Assembly: GCF_004348525.1 (NCBI RefSeq)
Contig: NZ_SMKG01000012.1
Location: 1-64,000 of the forward strand
Reading direction: 5' to 3'
From: Micromonospora sp. 15K316
GTDB taxonomy: Bacteria; Actinomycetota; Actinomycetes; Mycobacteriales; Micromonosporaceae
DNA length: 64,000 bases
A model generated the notes under the pieces. The model did no database searches, was not told the origin of the DNA, and saw only the letters and a program-made list of their open reading frames with translations. Of the stretch, positions 1 to 8,299 are shown one piece after another. Each line of letters opens with the position of its first letter. The first letter of the stretch is position 1. Position numbers and translations under genes: made by a program.

Positions 1-18
1 GAGGTGTATAAGAGACAG
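1..18. other. Nextera transposon-end adapter remnant
   Basis: The first 18 bases match the 3' part of the Illumina Nextera mosaic-end adapter (GATGTGTATAAGAGACAG) with one mismatch at position 3 (G for T). This is residual library sequence at a contig end, not genome. The upstream context (the expected rplJ/rplL region) is therefore missing. Confidence 0.9.
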
Positions 19-101
19 GGACCCACGGCCCCCGCCGGTGGTACCGGAGCCAGACGTTCTCCAGTCGCATGTCGCCGAGCCTGCCACATCGGAGACGCGA
101 C

Positions 102-131
102 GGGGCGCCGCCACAGCCGTGGCGGCGCCCC
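102..131 (-). terminator. Strong hairpin downstream of rplA
   Basis: A 13-bp perfect stem (102-114 with 119-131) and a 4-nt loop lie 17 bases beyond the rplA stop, where the rplJL leader normally begins. There is no U-tract. It could be a terminator or attenuator between rplKA and rplJL, or an mRNA-processing or stability hairpin. Confidence 0.55.
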
Positions 132-147
132 GTACGAGTCGGTGGAC

Positions 148-864
148 TCAGGCCTCGGCCGAGCCCTCCTGCAGGTTCTTCACCACATTCGGGTCGACCG
201 GGACGCCCGGGCCCATGGTGGTGGTGAGGATGACCTTCTTGAGGTACTTGCCCTTCGCGGCGGACGGCTTGGCCCGCAGCACCTCGTCCAGCACCGCCGC
301 GTAGTTGTCGACCAGCTGCGCCTCGCTGAAGGAGGCCTTGCCGATGATCAGGTGCAGGTTCGAGTGCTTGTCCACCCGGAAGGTGATCTTGCCGCCCTTG
401 ATGTCCTGCACCGCCTTGGTGACGTCCATCGTCACCGTGCCGGTCTTCGGGTTCGGCATGAGACCGCGCGGGCCCAGGATCCGCGCGATCCGGCCGATCT
501 TGGCCATCTGGTCCGGAGTGGCGATGGCCGCGTCGAAGTCGAGCCAGCCCTCCTGGATCCGGGCGACCAGCTCGTCGGTACCCACCTCGTCGGCACCCGC
601 GGCGGCGGCCTCTTCGGCCTTCGCGCCGGCGGCGAAGACGATCACGCGGGCGGTCTTACCGGTGCCGTGCGGCAGGTTGACCGTGCCGCGGACCATCTGG
701 TCCGCCTTGCGGGGGTCGACGCCGAGGCGCATCGCGACCTCGACCGTGGCGTCGAACTTGACGTTGGTGGTCTCCTTGGCCAGCTTCACGGCCTCGGCGG
801 GGGTGTAGAGCTTGGACCGGTCGATGACCTCGGCGGCCTTGCGGTAGCTCTTGCTGCGCTGCAT
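148..864 (-). CDS. rplA: 50S ribosomal protein L1
   Basis: L1 binds 23S rRNA at the mobile L1 stalk and helps release deacylated tRNA. In many bacteria it also represses its own rplKA operon. The 238-residue product has the normal length and is collinear with the family: [20 protein letters not shown] at the N-terminus, a central segment with [15 protein letters not shown] (the classic L1 signature), and a C-terminal [12 protein letters not shown]. It follows rplK at an 80-base spacing and is followed by a strong hairpin, the usual rplK-rplA / rplJ-rplL arrangement. The start is ATG with a GGAGTAACCAG-type leader. The identification is secure. Confidence 0.98.
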   Translation of the reverse strand: MQRSKSYRKAAEVIDRSKLYTPAEAVKLAKETTNVKFDATVEVAMRLGVDPRKADQMVRGTVNLPHGTGKTARVIVFAAGAKAEEAAAAGADEVGTDELVARIQEGWLDFDAAIATPDQMAKIGRIARILGPRGLMPNPKTGTVTMDVTKAVQDIKGGKITFRVDKHSNLHLIIGKASFSEAQLVDNYAAVLDEVLRAKPSAAKGKYLKKVILTTTMGPGVPVDPNVVKNLQEGSAEA

Positions 865-944
865 GTTCTGGTTACTCCTGTGGTCTCTGGCGGGCCGCTT
901 CCGCGCGCCCTCCCACGATCCGTACGGGTTGCTGCCGGCTCTGA

Positions 945-1376
945 TCAGTCGCCGACGGTGATGCCCATGGAGCGGGCGGTACCGGCGATGATCCGCTCGG
1001 CGTGGTCGAGGTCGTTGGCGTTGAGGTCGGCCATCTTCCGCTCGGCGATTTCTCGCACCTGGGCGCGGGTGACCGAACCGACCTTCTGCGTGTGCGGGAC
1101 GCCCGAGCCCTTCTGCACACCGGCGGCCTTGATCAGCAGCCGGGCGGCGGGCGGGGTCTTCAGCACGAAGGTGAAGGACCGGTCCTCGTACACGCTGATC
1201 TCGGCGGGGACGATGTCGCCCCGCTGCGACTCGGTCTGCGCGTTGTAGGACTTGCAGAACTCCATGATGTTCACGCCGTGCTGACCGAGCGCGGGGCCGA
1301 CCGGCGGCGCCGGGGTGGCCTGGCCCGCCGGCAGCTGAAGCGTGAACGTCTTGACGAGCTTCTTCTTCGGAGGCAT
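945..1376 (-). CDS. rplK: 50S ribosomal protein L11
   Basis: L11 forms the GTPase-associated centre with 23S rRNA and L10/L12, and is needed for RelA activation and factor-dependent GTP hydrolysis. The product begins [18 protein letters not shown] and has the L11 signatures [20 protein letters not shown] (proline-rich N-domain) and a C-terminal RNA-binding domain ending [18 protein letters not shown]. The reading frame is open 14 codons further upstream, but this ATG gives the normal family length (143 residues) and has an AGGAAG Shine-Dalgarno 7 bases ahead, so it is preferred. It is the first gene of the rplKA pair, downstream of nusG. Confidence 0.97.
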   Translation of the reverse strand: MPPKKKLVKTFTLQLPAGQATPAPPVGPALGQHGVNIMEFCKSYNAQTESQRGDIVPAEISVYEDRSFTFVLKTPPAARLLIKAAGVQKGSGVPHTQKVGSVTRAQVREIAERKMADLNANDLDHAERIIAGTARSMGITVGD

Positions 1377-1560
1377 GTCTCTTCCTGGGGCTTGACTGGA
1401 TTGGTGCTCATCCGACAACCACCCTGCGGGCGCGCACGGTCAGCGCGGCGCGAGGCAGCGACGTTCAAGGGTAGCGCAGGCCGGACCCCGCCCGTTCGCC
1501 GAGGTCGAGCGGGAACGGCGTCGCCGGCGGCGGGACGCTGCCCACCGCCGGCGACCGGAC

Positions 1561-2283
1561 TCAGATCTTGGCGACCTGGTTGAAGTTCAGCTCGACAGGC
1601 GTCTCCCGGCCGAAGATCGACACCAGCACCTTGAGCTTCTGCTGGTCGGCGTTGATCTCGCTGATCGTCGCCGGCAGCGACGCGAAGGCGCCGTCGGTGA
1701 CGGTCACGGAGTCACCGACCTCGAAGTCGAGGACCTTGATCTCGGGCTTCGCCTTCTTCTGCTCGGTCTCGACCGCCGGGGCCAGCCACTTGAGCACCTC
1801 GTCGAGGGAGAGCGGTGCCGGCCGGTCGGCCCGGTCGGTGGCCCCCACGAAGCCGGTCACCCCCGGCGTGTTGCGCACGCAGGAGTAGGACTCGGCGGTC
1901 AGCTCCATCCGGACCAGGATGTAGCCCGGGAAGACCTTCGCCTGGACCTGGGACCGCTTGCCGTTCTTGACCTCGACCTCTTCCCGGGTCGGCACCTCGA
2001 CCTGGTAGATGAAGTCCTCCATGTCGAGGCTGGTGATCCGGGTCTCGAGGTTGGTCTTGACCTTGTTCTCGTAGCCGGCGTACGAGTGCACCACGTACCA
2101 GTCGCCCGGCGCGTAGCGCAGCTTCTGGCGCAGCTCGGCGACCGGGTCGAAGTCCTCGTCCGACGGGGCTTCGGTGGTCGGGATTTCCGGCTCGCTGGCG
2201 GCCTCGACCGACTCGTCGTTCGCCGCCGTCGCCACCGTGGACTGCTCGTCCGCGGGACCGGCGGTCTCGTCGTACTCAGGCAC
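1561..2283 (-). CDS. nusG: Transcription termination/antitermination factor NusG
   Basis: NusG binds RNA polymerase, modulates pausing and Rho termination, and couples transcription to the ribosome. The 240-residue product has an acidic, low-complexity N-terminal extension of about 60 residues typical of actinobacteria. The NGN domain follows ([19 protein letters not shown] at about 63-80, then FPGYILVRM), and then a KOW domain ([19 protein letters not shown]). The start is GTG. Overlapping it out of frame is a five-codon ORF (2276-2293) that begins GTGAGCGAGCG, a motif recurring at other gene junctions in this window. It lies between secE and rplK as in other actinobacteria. Confidence 0.97.
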   Translation of the reverse strand: MPEYDETAGPADEQSTVATAANDESVEAASEPEIPTTEAPSDEDFDPVAELRQKLRYAPGDWYVVHSYAGYENKVKTNLETRITSLDMEDFIYQVEVPTREEVEVKNGKRSQVQAKVFPGYILVRMELTAESYSCVRNTPGVTGFVGATDRADRPAPLSLDEVLKWLAPAVETEQKKAKPEIKVLDFEVGDSVTVTDGAFASLPATISEINADQQKLKVLVSIFGRETPVELNFNQVAKI

Positions 2284-2321
2284 GCTCGCTCACTTCCGTC
2301 ACTATCGGCTGGTACAGCCGG

Positions 2322-2714
2322 TCAGCTGGGGTTGCCGAAGACCCACAGCACGCCCTTGGCGAAGCCGTAGTCCAGGACACCCACGATCGTCAACATCACC
2401 GCGACGAAGGTGACAACGACGGCGGTGTAGGTCAGCAACTCCTTGCGGGTCGGCCAGATGACCTTACGCAGTTCGGCCACGACCTCGCGGAAGAACCGGG
2501 CGATGCGGCCGAACAGGCCCACGCGGTCGGTCTCCGTCCGGGTCTTCGGCCGGCTGTCGGCCGACTCAGCCTTCGCGCGGGACCGCGTCGCGGTGCCGCC
2601 GCGGGAGACCGGCTCGTCCGCGTCGGTGGCGTCGTCGCCGGCAACGTCGTCGACGGTCTCGTCGTTCAGACGATCGTCGCCGGCATCCTCGCCGCGCCGC
2701 TTGCTCTCGGCCAC
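2322..2714 (-). CDS. secE: Preprotein translocase subunit SecE
   Basis: SecE is the small clamp subunit of the SecYEG channel in the cytoplasmic membrane. The conserved C-terminal part is present: an amphipathic helix and linker FREVVAELRKVIWPTRKEL, followed by one transmembrane segment (TYTAVVVTFVAVMLTIVGVL). A charged N-terminal extension of about 65 residues precedes it, as is common in actinobacteria. The GTG at 2714 is preferred because a GGAGGGC sequence sits 5-8 bases upstream. An in-frame GTG ten codons earlier (2744) lacks this. It is followed at 38 bases by nusG and preceded by tRNA-Trp, the standard order. Confidence 0.93.
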   Translation of the reverse strand: MAESKRRGEDAGDDRLNDETVDDVAGDDATDADEPVSRGGTATRSRAKAESADSRPKTRTETDRVGLFGRIARFFREVVAELRKVIWPTRKELLTYTAVVVTFVAVMLTIVGVLDYGFAKGVLWVFGNPS

Positions 2715-2924
2715 TTCGCCCTCCGCGGGATCTCGGGTTCGCACGCCGGGCGGCGTGCGCGGCGCTGGTCACGCCGGCCGGGCCCAACCGTCCCGCGACG
2801 GGCCGCGGCCGGCGGATCGACCGGTGGCCCGAGCCTCCGAACCACCCCGCCGATGCCACCACCACGGGCCGGACGCCGCCTTCTCACGGCGGCGCGACCC
2901 ACGGGAACGGTCAGGCCTGAGGCG

Positions 2925-2997
<73 letters not shown>

Positions 2998-3149
2998 GTG
3001 CGGCAACGTTCACCCCACCCGACCCGTGACAGGTCGAGCAGGGGTCACTTGCCCCACGGCGGACCAGTGTACGGGTAGCCGGCCGACTTTCCCAACCGGT
3101 CCACCCACAGCGCGTCGACGCCCCAGGTCAGCGCCGTCCGGCCGGAGGG

Positions 3150-3542
3150 TCAACCGGCCGTACGGACGGTCGCCCGAGCCTGCGAGAGCACCTTCTCACC
3201 GTGGCAGGTGGCCGTGACGTCGAGCCGGGTCAGACCCTCCTCGGTGACCTCGCGTACCACCGCCGTCACCTCGATCTCGGTGCCCTCGTCGTCGTCGGGC
3301 ACCACGACCGGCCGGGTGAACCGGACCCCGTAGTCGACCACGGCGTCCGGTGAGCCGGCCCACTCCGTCACCGCGCGGCCGACCAGGGCCATGGTGAACA
3401 TGCCGTGCGCGATGACGCCCGGCAGCCCCACCTTGGTGGCGATCCGGTCGCTCCAGTGGATCGGGTTGAAGTCGCCCGAGGCGCCGGCGTAGCGGACCAG
3501 GTCCGCGCGGGTCACCCGGAACGTCCTGGCTGGCAGCTCCAT
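3150..3542 (-). CDS. hadB: MaoC-type (3R)-hydroxyacyl-ACP dehydratase subunit HadB-like
   Basis: A single hot-dog-fold MaoC dehydratase of 130 residues. The hydratase-2 motif is visible as YAGASGDFNPIHWSDRIA (catalytic Asp and His) followed by GLPGVIAHGMFTMALVGRAV. In mycobacteria HadB is the catalytic partner of HadA or HadC in the FAS-II dehydration step. Here only HadA- and HadB-like genes are present, so the exact substrate is inferred. The start MELPARTF (3542) is chosen because the upstream gene's TGA ends two bases before it (TGAGATG), implying translational coupling. The locus between tRNA-Trp and rpmG matches the actinobacterial order. Confidence 0.88.
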   Translation of the reverse strand: MELPARTFRVTRADLVRYAGASGDFNPIHWSDRIATKVGLPGVIAHGMFTMALVGRAVTEWAGSPDAVVDYGVRFTRPVVVPDDDEGTEIEVTAVVREVTEEGLTRLDVTATCHGEKVLSQARATVRTAG

Positions 3543-3543
3543 C

Positions 3544-3990
3544 TCAGGCCTCCCCACGTACGACGAGCTTGGACCAGACCGCGACGACCGGCTCGCCGGC
3601 GACGGTGGTGATGTCGGTGCGGGTGGTGAGGAAACCGTGCCCGCCCCGGCTGGTGATGTCCTCGATGGTGCTGACGCAGACCAGCTCGTCTCCGGCCACC
3701 ACCGGCCGGGTGTACGCGAATCGCTGGTCGCCGTGCACGACGCGGCTGTAGTCGACGCCCACCGCCGGGTCCTCGACGATCTGCTGGTTGGCGGCCATCG
3801 TCAGCACGAAGGGAAAGGTGGGCGGCGCCACCACGTCGGCGTGACCGAGCGTGCGGGCGGCCTCGGGGTCGTGATGGGCCGGATCGGTGGCGCCGATGGC
3901 CGTCGCGAACTCACGGATCTTCTCTCGGCCCACCTGGTAGGGGGCGGTCGGCGGGTACGTCCGGCCGACGTAGGACGGGTCCAGGGACAT
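3544..3990 (-). CDS. hadA: HadA-like dehydratase subunit (FAS1-type MaoC N-terminal family)
   Basis: The 148-residue product belongs to the UPF0336/HadA family of hot-dog-fold proteins (MSLDPSYVGRTYPP, then REKIREFATAIGATDPAHHD, APPTFPFVLT and HGDQRFAYTRPV). This subunit supplies the substrate channel and is thought to form a heterodimer with HadB, dehydrating 3-hydroxyacyl-ACP. It is immediately upstream of and coupled to hadB. The neighbours rpmG and tRNA genes support the family assignment. A third subunit, hadC, present in mycobacteria, is not seen here. Confidence 0.88.
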   Translation of the reverse strand: MSLDPSYVGRTYPPTAPYQVGREKIREFATAIGATDPAHHDPEAARTLGHADVVAPPTFPFVLTMAANQQIVEDPAVGVDYSRVVHGDQRFAYTRPVVAGDELVCVSTIEDITSRGGHGFLTTRTDITTVAGEPVVAVWSKLVVRGEA

Positions 3991-4113
3991 GCCGCGAACC
4001 TACACGTAAAGCACGATCGCCGACCTGAGCGGCCGGCGGCGGCGAATGCCGCGCCGAAACGGTCAGATCGGCGATCGGGTGGAGCTTCGAGGCCGGACGG
4101 GGCCGGCCGGAGG

Positions 4114-4281
4114 TCAGCGGGTCTCGCGGTGGACCGTGTGCCGACCATCCCGGGGGCAGAACTTCTTCAGCTCGATGCGGTCCGGGTCGTTACGACGGTT
4201 CTTGCGCGTGATGTAGTTGCGCTCCTTGCACTCCACACACGCCAAAGTGATCTTCGGCCGGACATCGGTCGCCTTCGCCAC
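4114..4281 (-). CDS. rpmG: 50S ribosomal protein L33
   Basis: A 55-residue L33 with a GTG start ([20 protein letters not shown]). It retains the zinc-ribbon cysteines: CxxC at about residues 15-18 and a later single Cys ([17 protein letters not shown]). This is the cysteine-containing C+ type, so zinc binding and possibly Zur-dependent regulation of a C- paralogue elsewhere are expected. It lies between tRNA-Met and hadA, as in mycobacteria. Confidence 0.95.
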   Translation of the reverse strand: MAKATDVRPKITLACVECKERNYITRKNRRNDPDRIELKKFCPRDGRHTVHRETR

Positions 4282-4357
4282 GGCGGAGTGCCTTCCTCGC
4301 TACGGGTTACAACTACGACGCATCAGCCTACGCGATGCTGACGCGGACATGCAAAGT

Positions 4358-4374
4358 GGGCGCCTGCGGCGCCC
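4358..4374 (-). terminator. Hairpin after the tRNA-Thr/tRNA-Met pair
   Basis: GGGCGCC and GGCGCCC arms with a 3-nt loop lie 40 bases downstream of tRNA-Met on the minus strand. They are followed by CACTTTGC, a weak T-run. It probably ends or processes the tRNA transcript. Confidence 0.5.
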
Positions 4375-4413
4375 TTCTCACTGACCACCGGGAACGCGCC
4401 CGGAGGACGAGAG

Positions 4414-4486
4414 TAGCGGTGGCCGGACTTGAACCGGCGACACAGCGATTATGAGCCGCTTGCTCTGCCATCTGAGCTACACCGCC
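4414..4486 (-). tRNA. tRNA-Met (CAT), elongator type
   Basis: The reverse strand gives a cloverleaf with acceptor GGCGGTG/CACCGCT (first pair G-U), TAGCTCAGATGGCAGAGC, anticodon CAT within GGCTCATAATC, and T-loop TTCAAGT. The paired first acceptor position argues for elongator rather than initiator tRNA. Confidence 0.92.
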
Positions 4487-4508
4487 GCGGTGGGTCAAGC
4501 GACCCTAG

Positions 4509-4581
4509 AGCCCCCTTACGGAATCGAACCGTAGACCTTCTCCTTACCATGGAGACGCTCTGCCGACTGAGCTAAGGGGGC
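4509..4581 (-). tRNA. tRNA-Thr (GGT)
   Basis: The reverse strand folds with acceptor GCCCCCT/AGGGGGC, D-region TAGCTCAGTCGGCAGAGC, anticodon loop ATGGTAA (GGT) and T-loop TTCGATT. It is the first of the tRNA-Thr, tRNA-Met, rpmG series. Confidence 0.95.
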
Positions 4582-4675
4582 CTGCGCGATCTTCCCCGTG
4601 GGGCGCGCAGAGGTAAGACTACACGGCCCTGCCCTGCACCGGAAATCGGATCCCCCGGGGCGGAGTTTCTCCAGG

Positions 4676-7204
4676 TCAGGGCACGACACGCAGCCGAGGG
4701 AGCTCCCCGCTGGAGATCGTCTCCGGGTCGACCTGGGCGCCGAACCACGCCTCCAGACGCTCGTACGGCAGCGGACGGCTGAACAGGAAGCCCTGGCCGA
4801 TCTCGCAGCCGATGTCCTGGAGCAGCTCCAACGTCAGCTCGCTCTCCACCCCCTCGGCCACCACCGCCAGCCCGAACTGCTGGGAGAGGGTGACCACCGC
4901 GTTGACGATGGCCAGGTCCCCCGGGTCGGTCGCCATGCCCTGCACGAAGGAGCGGTCGACCTTCACCTCGTGTATCGGCAGCCGGCGCAGATGCGCCAGG
5001 GAGGAGTCGCCCGTACCGAAGTCGTCCACCGACAGGCGTACGCCGAGATCGCGCAGCCGGCGCAGCGTGGGGATCGGCCGTTCCGTGCCGTCGAGCACCC
5101 CGGCTTCGGTGATCTCCAGGGTCAACCGCTGCGGGGGCACGCCGTACTCGCCGAGCAGCTCCCGGACCCGGTCCGGGAAGTGTTGGTCGGTGAGGGAACG
5201 CGGGGAGATGTTGACCGCCACGGAGAGCGGCTGGTCGGCCTGGGCCCAGTCTCGGCTGCGCCGCAGCCCCTCACGGAGCACGAGCTCGGTGAGGCGGCCG
5301 AGCTGGCCGGTGTGCTCGGCCACGGCGACGAAGTCCTCCGGGGCCACCGTGCCGTGGGCCGGATGGTCCCAGCGGGCCAGGCACTCGACGCCGACCAGGC
5401 GCCGGTCCCGGAGCGTGACCTTGGGCTGGAAGTAGACCTCCAGCTTCCCCTCGTCCAGGGCTCGCCGCAGGTCACCGGCGAGGCCCAGCCGACGCAGCGA
5501 CCGGGACTCCAGCGCCGGGACGAACAGCTGGACGTTGCCCGGAACCGACTTCGCCGCGCTGGCGGCCAGGTCGACCCGTTGCAGCAGCGTCGCCGCGTCA
5601 CCGCCGTGGTCCGGGTACACGGCGACCCCGACCGCGGTGTCCACGTCCAGGGTGAGCGTGTCGAAGACCATCTCGTCGCGGATCTGCTCCCGTAGTTGGG
5701 CGGCGAGCTCCATCGCCGCCTCGACGCTCTCCAGCCGCATGGTCACCAGGAACTCGTCACCGCCCGCCCGGCCGACCAGGGCCGACGACGGCGCCGACGC
5801 CCGGAGCCGGGCGGCGACCTCGGCGAGCACCTTGTCGCCGGCGGCGTGCCCCAGCGACTCGTTGACCTGGCGCAGCCCGTCGACGTCGAAGAGGAGCAGC
5901 GCGACCACCTCGTCGGGCGCCCCGATCTTGACCGATTCGGCCAGGGCGCCGATGATCCGCCGCCGGTTGGGCAGCTTGGTCAGCGCGTCGTGGTACGCGT
6001 CGTGCCGCAGCCGGTCGACGAGCCGGGAGTTCTCCAGCGCGACGGCGGCGTGCGCCGCCACGGTCTCGAAGATCGGGATGTCGGCCGCCGTGAAGTGCCC
6101 GACGTCGCTGAGCCGGTTGACCACCTCGAGAGTGCCGATCACCGCCTGACCCGAGCGCAGCGGGACGACGATGAGGTCCTTGATCCGGTGCTCACCCAGC
6201 TCGCGGCGGACGCTGGGGTCGTCACCGAGGGTTCGGCCCGCCGCCAGCGTCCGGCCCGACGTGCGGACCCGCTGCCGCAGCAGCGCCGGAGTCAACGCCA
6301 CGTCGAGCAGGCCCCGGTCGTCGACCCGGGCGCTCAACATGACCTCGGGATGGCGCCCCTGGGCGGGGAGCCACAACGTGGCGTACTCCGCCTGCATCAG
6401 CGCCCGGATCCGGCCGAGCAGGACGTCGGCCAGGTTGCCCTCCTGGCCGTTCTCGGTCATGGCCCGGGTCAGCTCGTACATCCGGCCGAGCGTGCGGTGC
6501 TGGCGCAGGAACTGCGCGTACGAGCGGTAGAGCAGGACGACGGCGATCGCCAGGGCCGTGATCAGGATGACCGACCACGGGGTCCACGCGATCGCCATCA
6601 GGACGACCAGGCCGATGGCCACGTTGATCGCGGACGCCAGCTGCGGGGCCGGGGCGTTGCGCACCAACTCCCACCCGGCCTGCCAGCCGTGCAGGAGGCA
6701 GATGACCGCCACGATGGCCGCCAGCGAGACCAGGGCGTTCACGCTGACGACCGCGAAGAGGACTGCCCACGTCCGGGGACCGACGCCCACGACCGGAGAG
6801 AGCGCGACGTAGACGATCCCGGCCAGGGAGGCGGCGGCCGCCGTCCTGGCCAGGTTGAACCAGACCTTGGCCGCGCTCAGGCGCCGGCGGATCTGACCGA
6901 TCAGCGCGGCCAGCACCGCGATCACGACCACCGTCAGCGGTGGCAGGTAGAAGAACGCCAGTACCAGCGGGATCTCGGTGACGATGATCTCGAGCGCCTG
7001 CCGGCGCACGACGAAGTGCAGCACCTGCGTGCTGGCCGCCACCATGATCACGAAGATGATCGCGGCGATCGCGAGGTTGCCGGGTGGCGGCGGCGCCACC
7101 ACCGCCAGGAAGAGCGAACAGACGATGGCCAGTAGGGCCAGTGGAGCGGTGATCAGCCAGGCCTGGTCCGTCGACCTGCGGATGGGGGGCGAGCCGGCTG
7201 TCAT
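4676..7204 (-). CDS. Membrane GAF-GGDEF-EAL cyclic-di-GMP turnover protein
   Basis: An 842-residue membrane-anchored signalling protein. Residues about 15-225 form several hydrophobic helices, a 7-8 segment sensor-like membrane domain. A GAF domain follows at about 245-400. The GGDEF domain carries intact RAGGDEFLV at about 480, so diguanylate cyclase activity is possible. The C-terminal EAL domain keeps the catalytic acids, with ECL in place of EAL at about 606, then NISPRSL, LEITEAG, DDFGTGDSSL and VAEGVES, so phosphodiesterase activity is also possible. Which activity dominates cannot be told from sequence. It starts 31 bases after the DYSWG-repeat gene, so the two may be co-transcribed. 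A c-di-GMP-effector-type yajQ lies elsewhere in the window. Confidence 0.92.
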   Translation of the reverse strand: MTAGSPPIRRSTDQAWLITAPLALLAIVCSLFLAVVAPPPPGNLAIAAIIFVIMVAASTQVLHFVVRRQALEIIVTEIPLVLAFFYLPPLTVVVIAVLAALIGQIRRRLSAAKVWFNLARTAAAASLAGIVYVALSPVVGVGPRTWAVLFAVVSVNALVSLAAIVAVICLLHGWQAGWELVRNAPAPQLASAINVAIGLVVLMAIAWTPWSVILITALAIAVVLLYRSYAQFLRQHRTLGRMYELTRAMTENGQEGNLADVLLGRIRALMQAEYATLWLPAQGRHPEVMLSARVDDRGLLDVALTPALLRQRVRTSGRTLAAGRTLGDDPSVRRELGEHRIKDLIVVPLRSGQAVIGTLEVVNRLSDVGHFTAADIPIFETVAAHAAVALENSRLVDRLRHDAYHDALTKLPNRRRIIGALAESVKIGAPDEVVALLLFDVDGLRQVNESLGHAAGDKVLAEVAARLRASAPSSALVGRAGGDEFLVTMRLESVEAAMELAAQLREQIRDEMVFDTLTLDVDTAVGVAVYPDHGGDAATLLQRVDLAASAAKSVPGNVQLFVPALESRSLRRLGLAGDLRRALDEGKLEVYFQPKVTLRDRRLVGVECLARWDHPAHGTVAPEDFVAVAEHTGQLGRLTELVLREGLRRSRDWAQADQPLSVAVNISPRSLTDQHFPDRVRELLGEYGVPPQRLTLEITEAGVLDGTERPIPTLRRLRDLGVRLSVDDFGTGDSSLAHLRRLPIHEVKVDRSFVQGMATDPGDLAIVNAVVTLSQQFGLAVVAEGVESELTLELLQDIGCEIGQGFLFSRPLPYERLEAWFGAQVDPETISSGELPRLRVVP

Positions 7205-7234
7205 ACCGCTCCCTCGCGTGGAACGGGGTATGCC

Positions 7235-7603
7235 TTACCGCGCGACGGGGACGCTGGCGCCGAACGACGGCGCACCCCAGCTGTAGTCCCCGTTCGTGTG
7301 GAACTCACCGTTCTTGCCGGGCGTACCCCAGCTGTAGTCACCGTCGTTCGCCCCCGAAGGCGAGACGCCCCAGCTGTAGTCGCCGTCGTTCGTTCCGAAG
7401 GACGACGAACCCCAGCTGTAGTCACCGTCGTTCGCCCCCGAAGGCGAGACGCCCCAGCTGTAGTCACCGTCGTTCGTCCCGGAGCCCCAGCTGTAGTCCG
7501 TGAGGTGAAGTCCGTTACTGGCGCCAACGGCCGCGCCCGCGAACGCGACGGCAGCCACGAGCGCAAGGACGGCGCCAAGCCGGCGAGGCGTCCGACCAGA
7601 CAT
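7235..7603 (-). CDS. Secreted DYSWG tandem-repeat protein, function unknown
   Basis: A 122-residue protein. It has an N-terminal signal peptide (RTPRRLGAV, then a hydrophobic core LALVAAVAFAGAAVGA, with likely cleavage near residue 28). The rest is six copies of DYSWG, most of them embedded in a 14-residue unit of the form DYSWGxSxxGxNDG. At DNA level the 14-base core CCCCAGCTGTAGTC recurs at 7275, 7326, 7368, 7410, 7452 and 7485, a 42-bp period in the middle. AGGAG precedes the ATG at a suitable spacing. It lies 31 bases upstream of the GGDEF/EAL gene. No family was recognised. The Tyr/Trp-rich repeats suggest an extracellular structural, adhesive or aggregation role, but this is inference. 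Confidence 0.8.
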   Translation of the reverse strand: MSGRTPRRLGAVLALVAAVAFAGAAVGASNGLHLTDYSWGSGTNDGDYSWGVSPSGANDGDYSWGSSSFGTNDGDYSWGVSPSGANDGDYSWGTPGKNGEFHTNGDYSWGAPSFGASVPVAR

Positions 7604-8299
7604 GAGTTGCTCCTGTCAGCAAAGGGGGGAACTAGGGGTGCCCTGATGGTGCCACAGCCCGCGCGGCCCGCAAAGCGGACGGACGGCCGAGCCAACCGGA
7701 TGGGCCGACAAGGTCAAGCTCTGATCCGACAGGGCCGCAGCCCGCGGGTGGGCCAGCGCCCGTGTGCCGCGCAGATGACGTGCCTTCCGTCCAAGGCCGC
7801 AAATTGCGTTCTTTCGGAGAGAACTCCCGGAAGACCGGCGAGCGACACGTCCGGGACGACTCGGACGAGCCCCGCACCTCGCGAGCGAGTCGGCCGTTCC
7901 GCTGCGTTCCGATGCCGACGAAGAGATAGCGGTGGCTGCACCCCCCGATCGCCAACCGTTCATCCACAGGTGACCGTCCGGCGTCACCGGCTCCACAATG
8001 CGCCACGGCGGCGCAAATTACCAGTACCCGTCGACTTGCCGTCCCAGGCGACCCTAGGTCGCCGCCGACAAGCCGGGCCCATCGATGCTGACTGATCGGA
8101 TGGACTCGCGCCATACCCTTGTCGGACCACCCCGGCGATCAGTGTCGGCAACACCGTCGGGCAACGAGCGAAGGAACATTCCGGCGTCGGCGCTGCAGCC
8201 GGACGACGGCCGCGACGAATCCCGGCTCGGCCCACGGCTCGTACGCCTACCCGGTTGGTGGCGGGACGTCCCCGCCGACGGGCACCTGCAGTCGCCGGG
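7604..8299. other. Intergenic region, no convincing gene
   Basis: About 700 bases lie between the DYSWG gene (whose promoter must be here, on the minus strand) and the 3' end of the next minus-strand gene. Several overlapping open frames exist on both strands, but none has family resemblance, consistent codon bias and an RBS together. Confidence 0.6.

Noticed and set aside
4..1248. A 414-codon plus-strand open frame across rplA/rplK
   Set aside because: Antisense shadow of two ribosomal protein genes; starts within the adapter.
7660..7720. CGCAAAGC plus nearby GCCAACCGG suggesting a c-di-GMP-I riboswitch near the GGDEF/EAL gene
   Set aside because: It is on the plus strand, which has no gene following, and the first conserved arm and GNRA tetraloop are missing.
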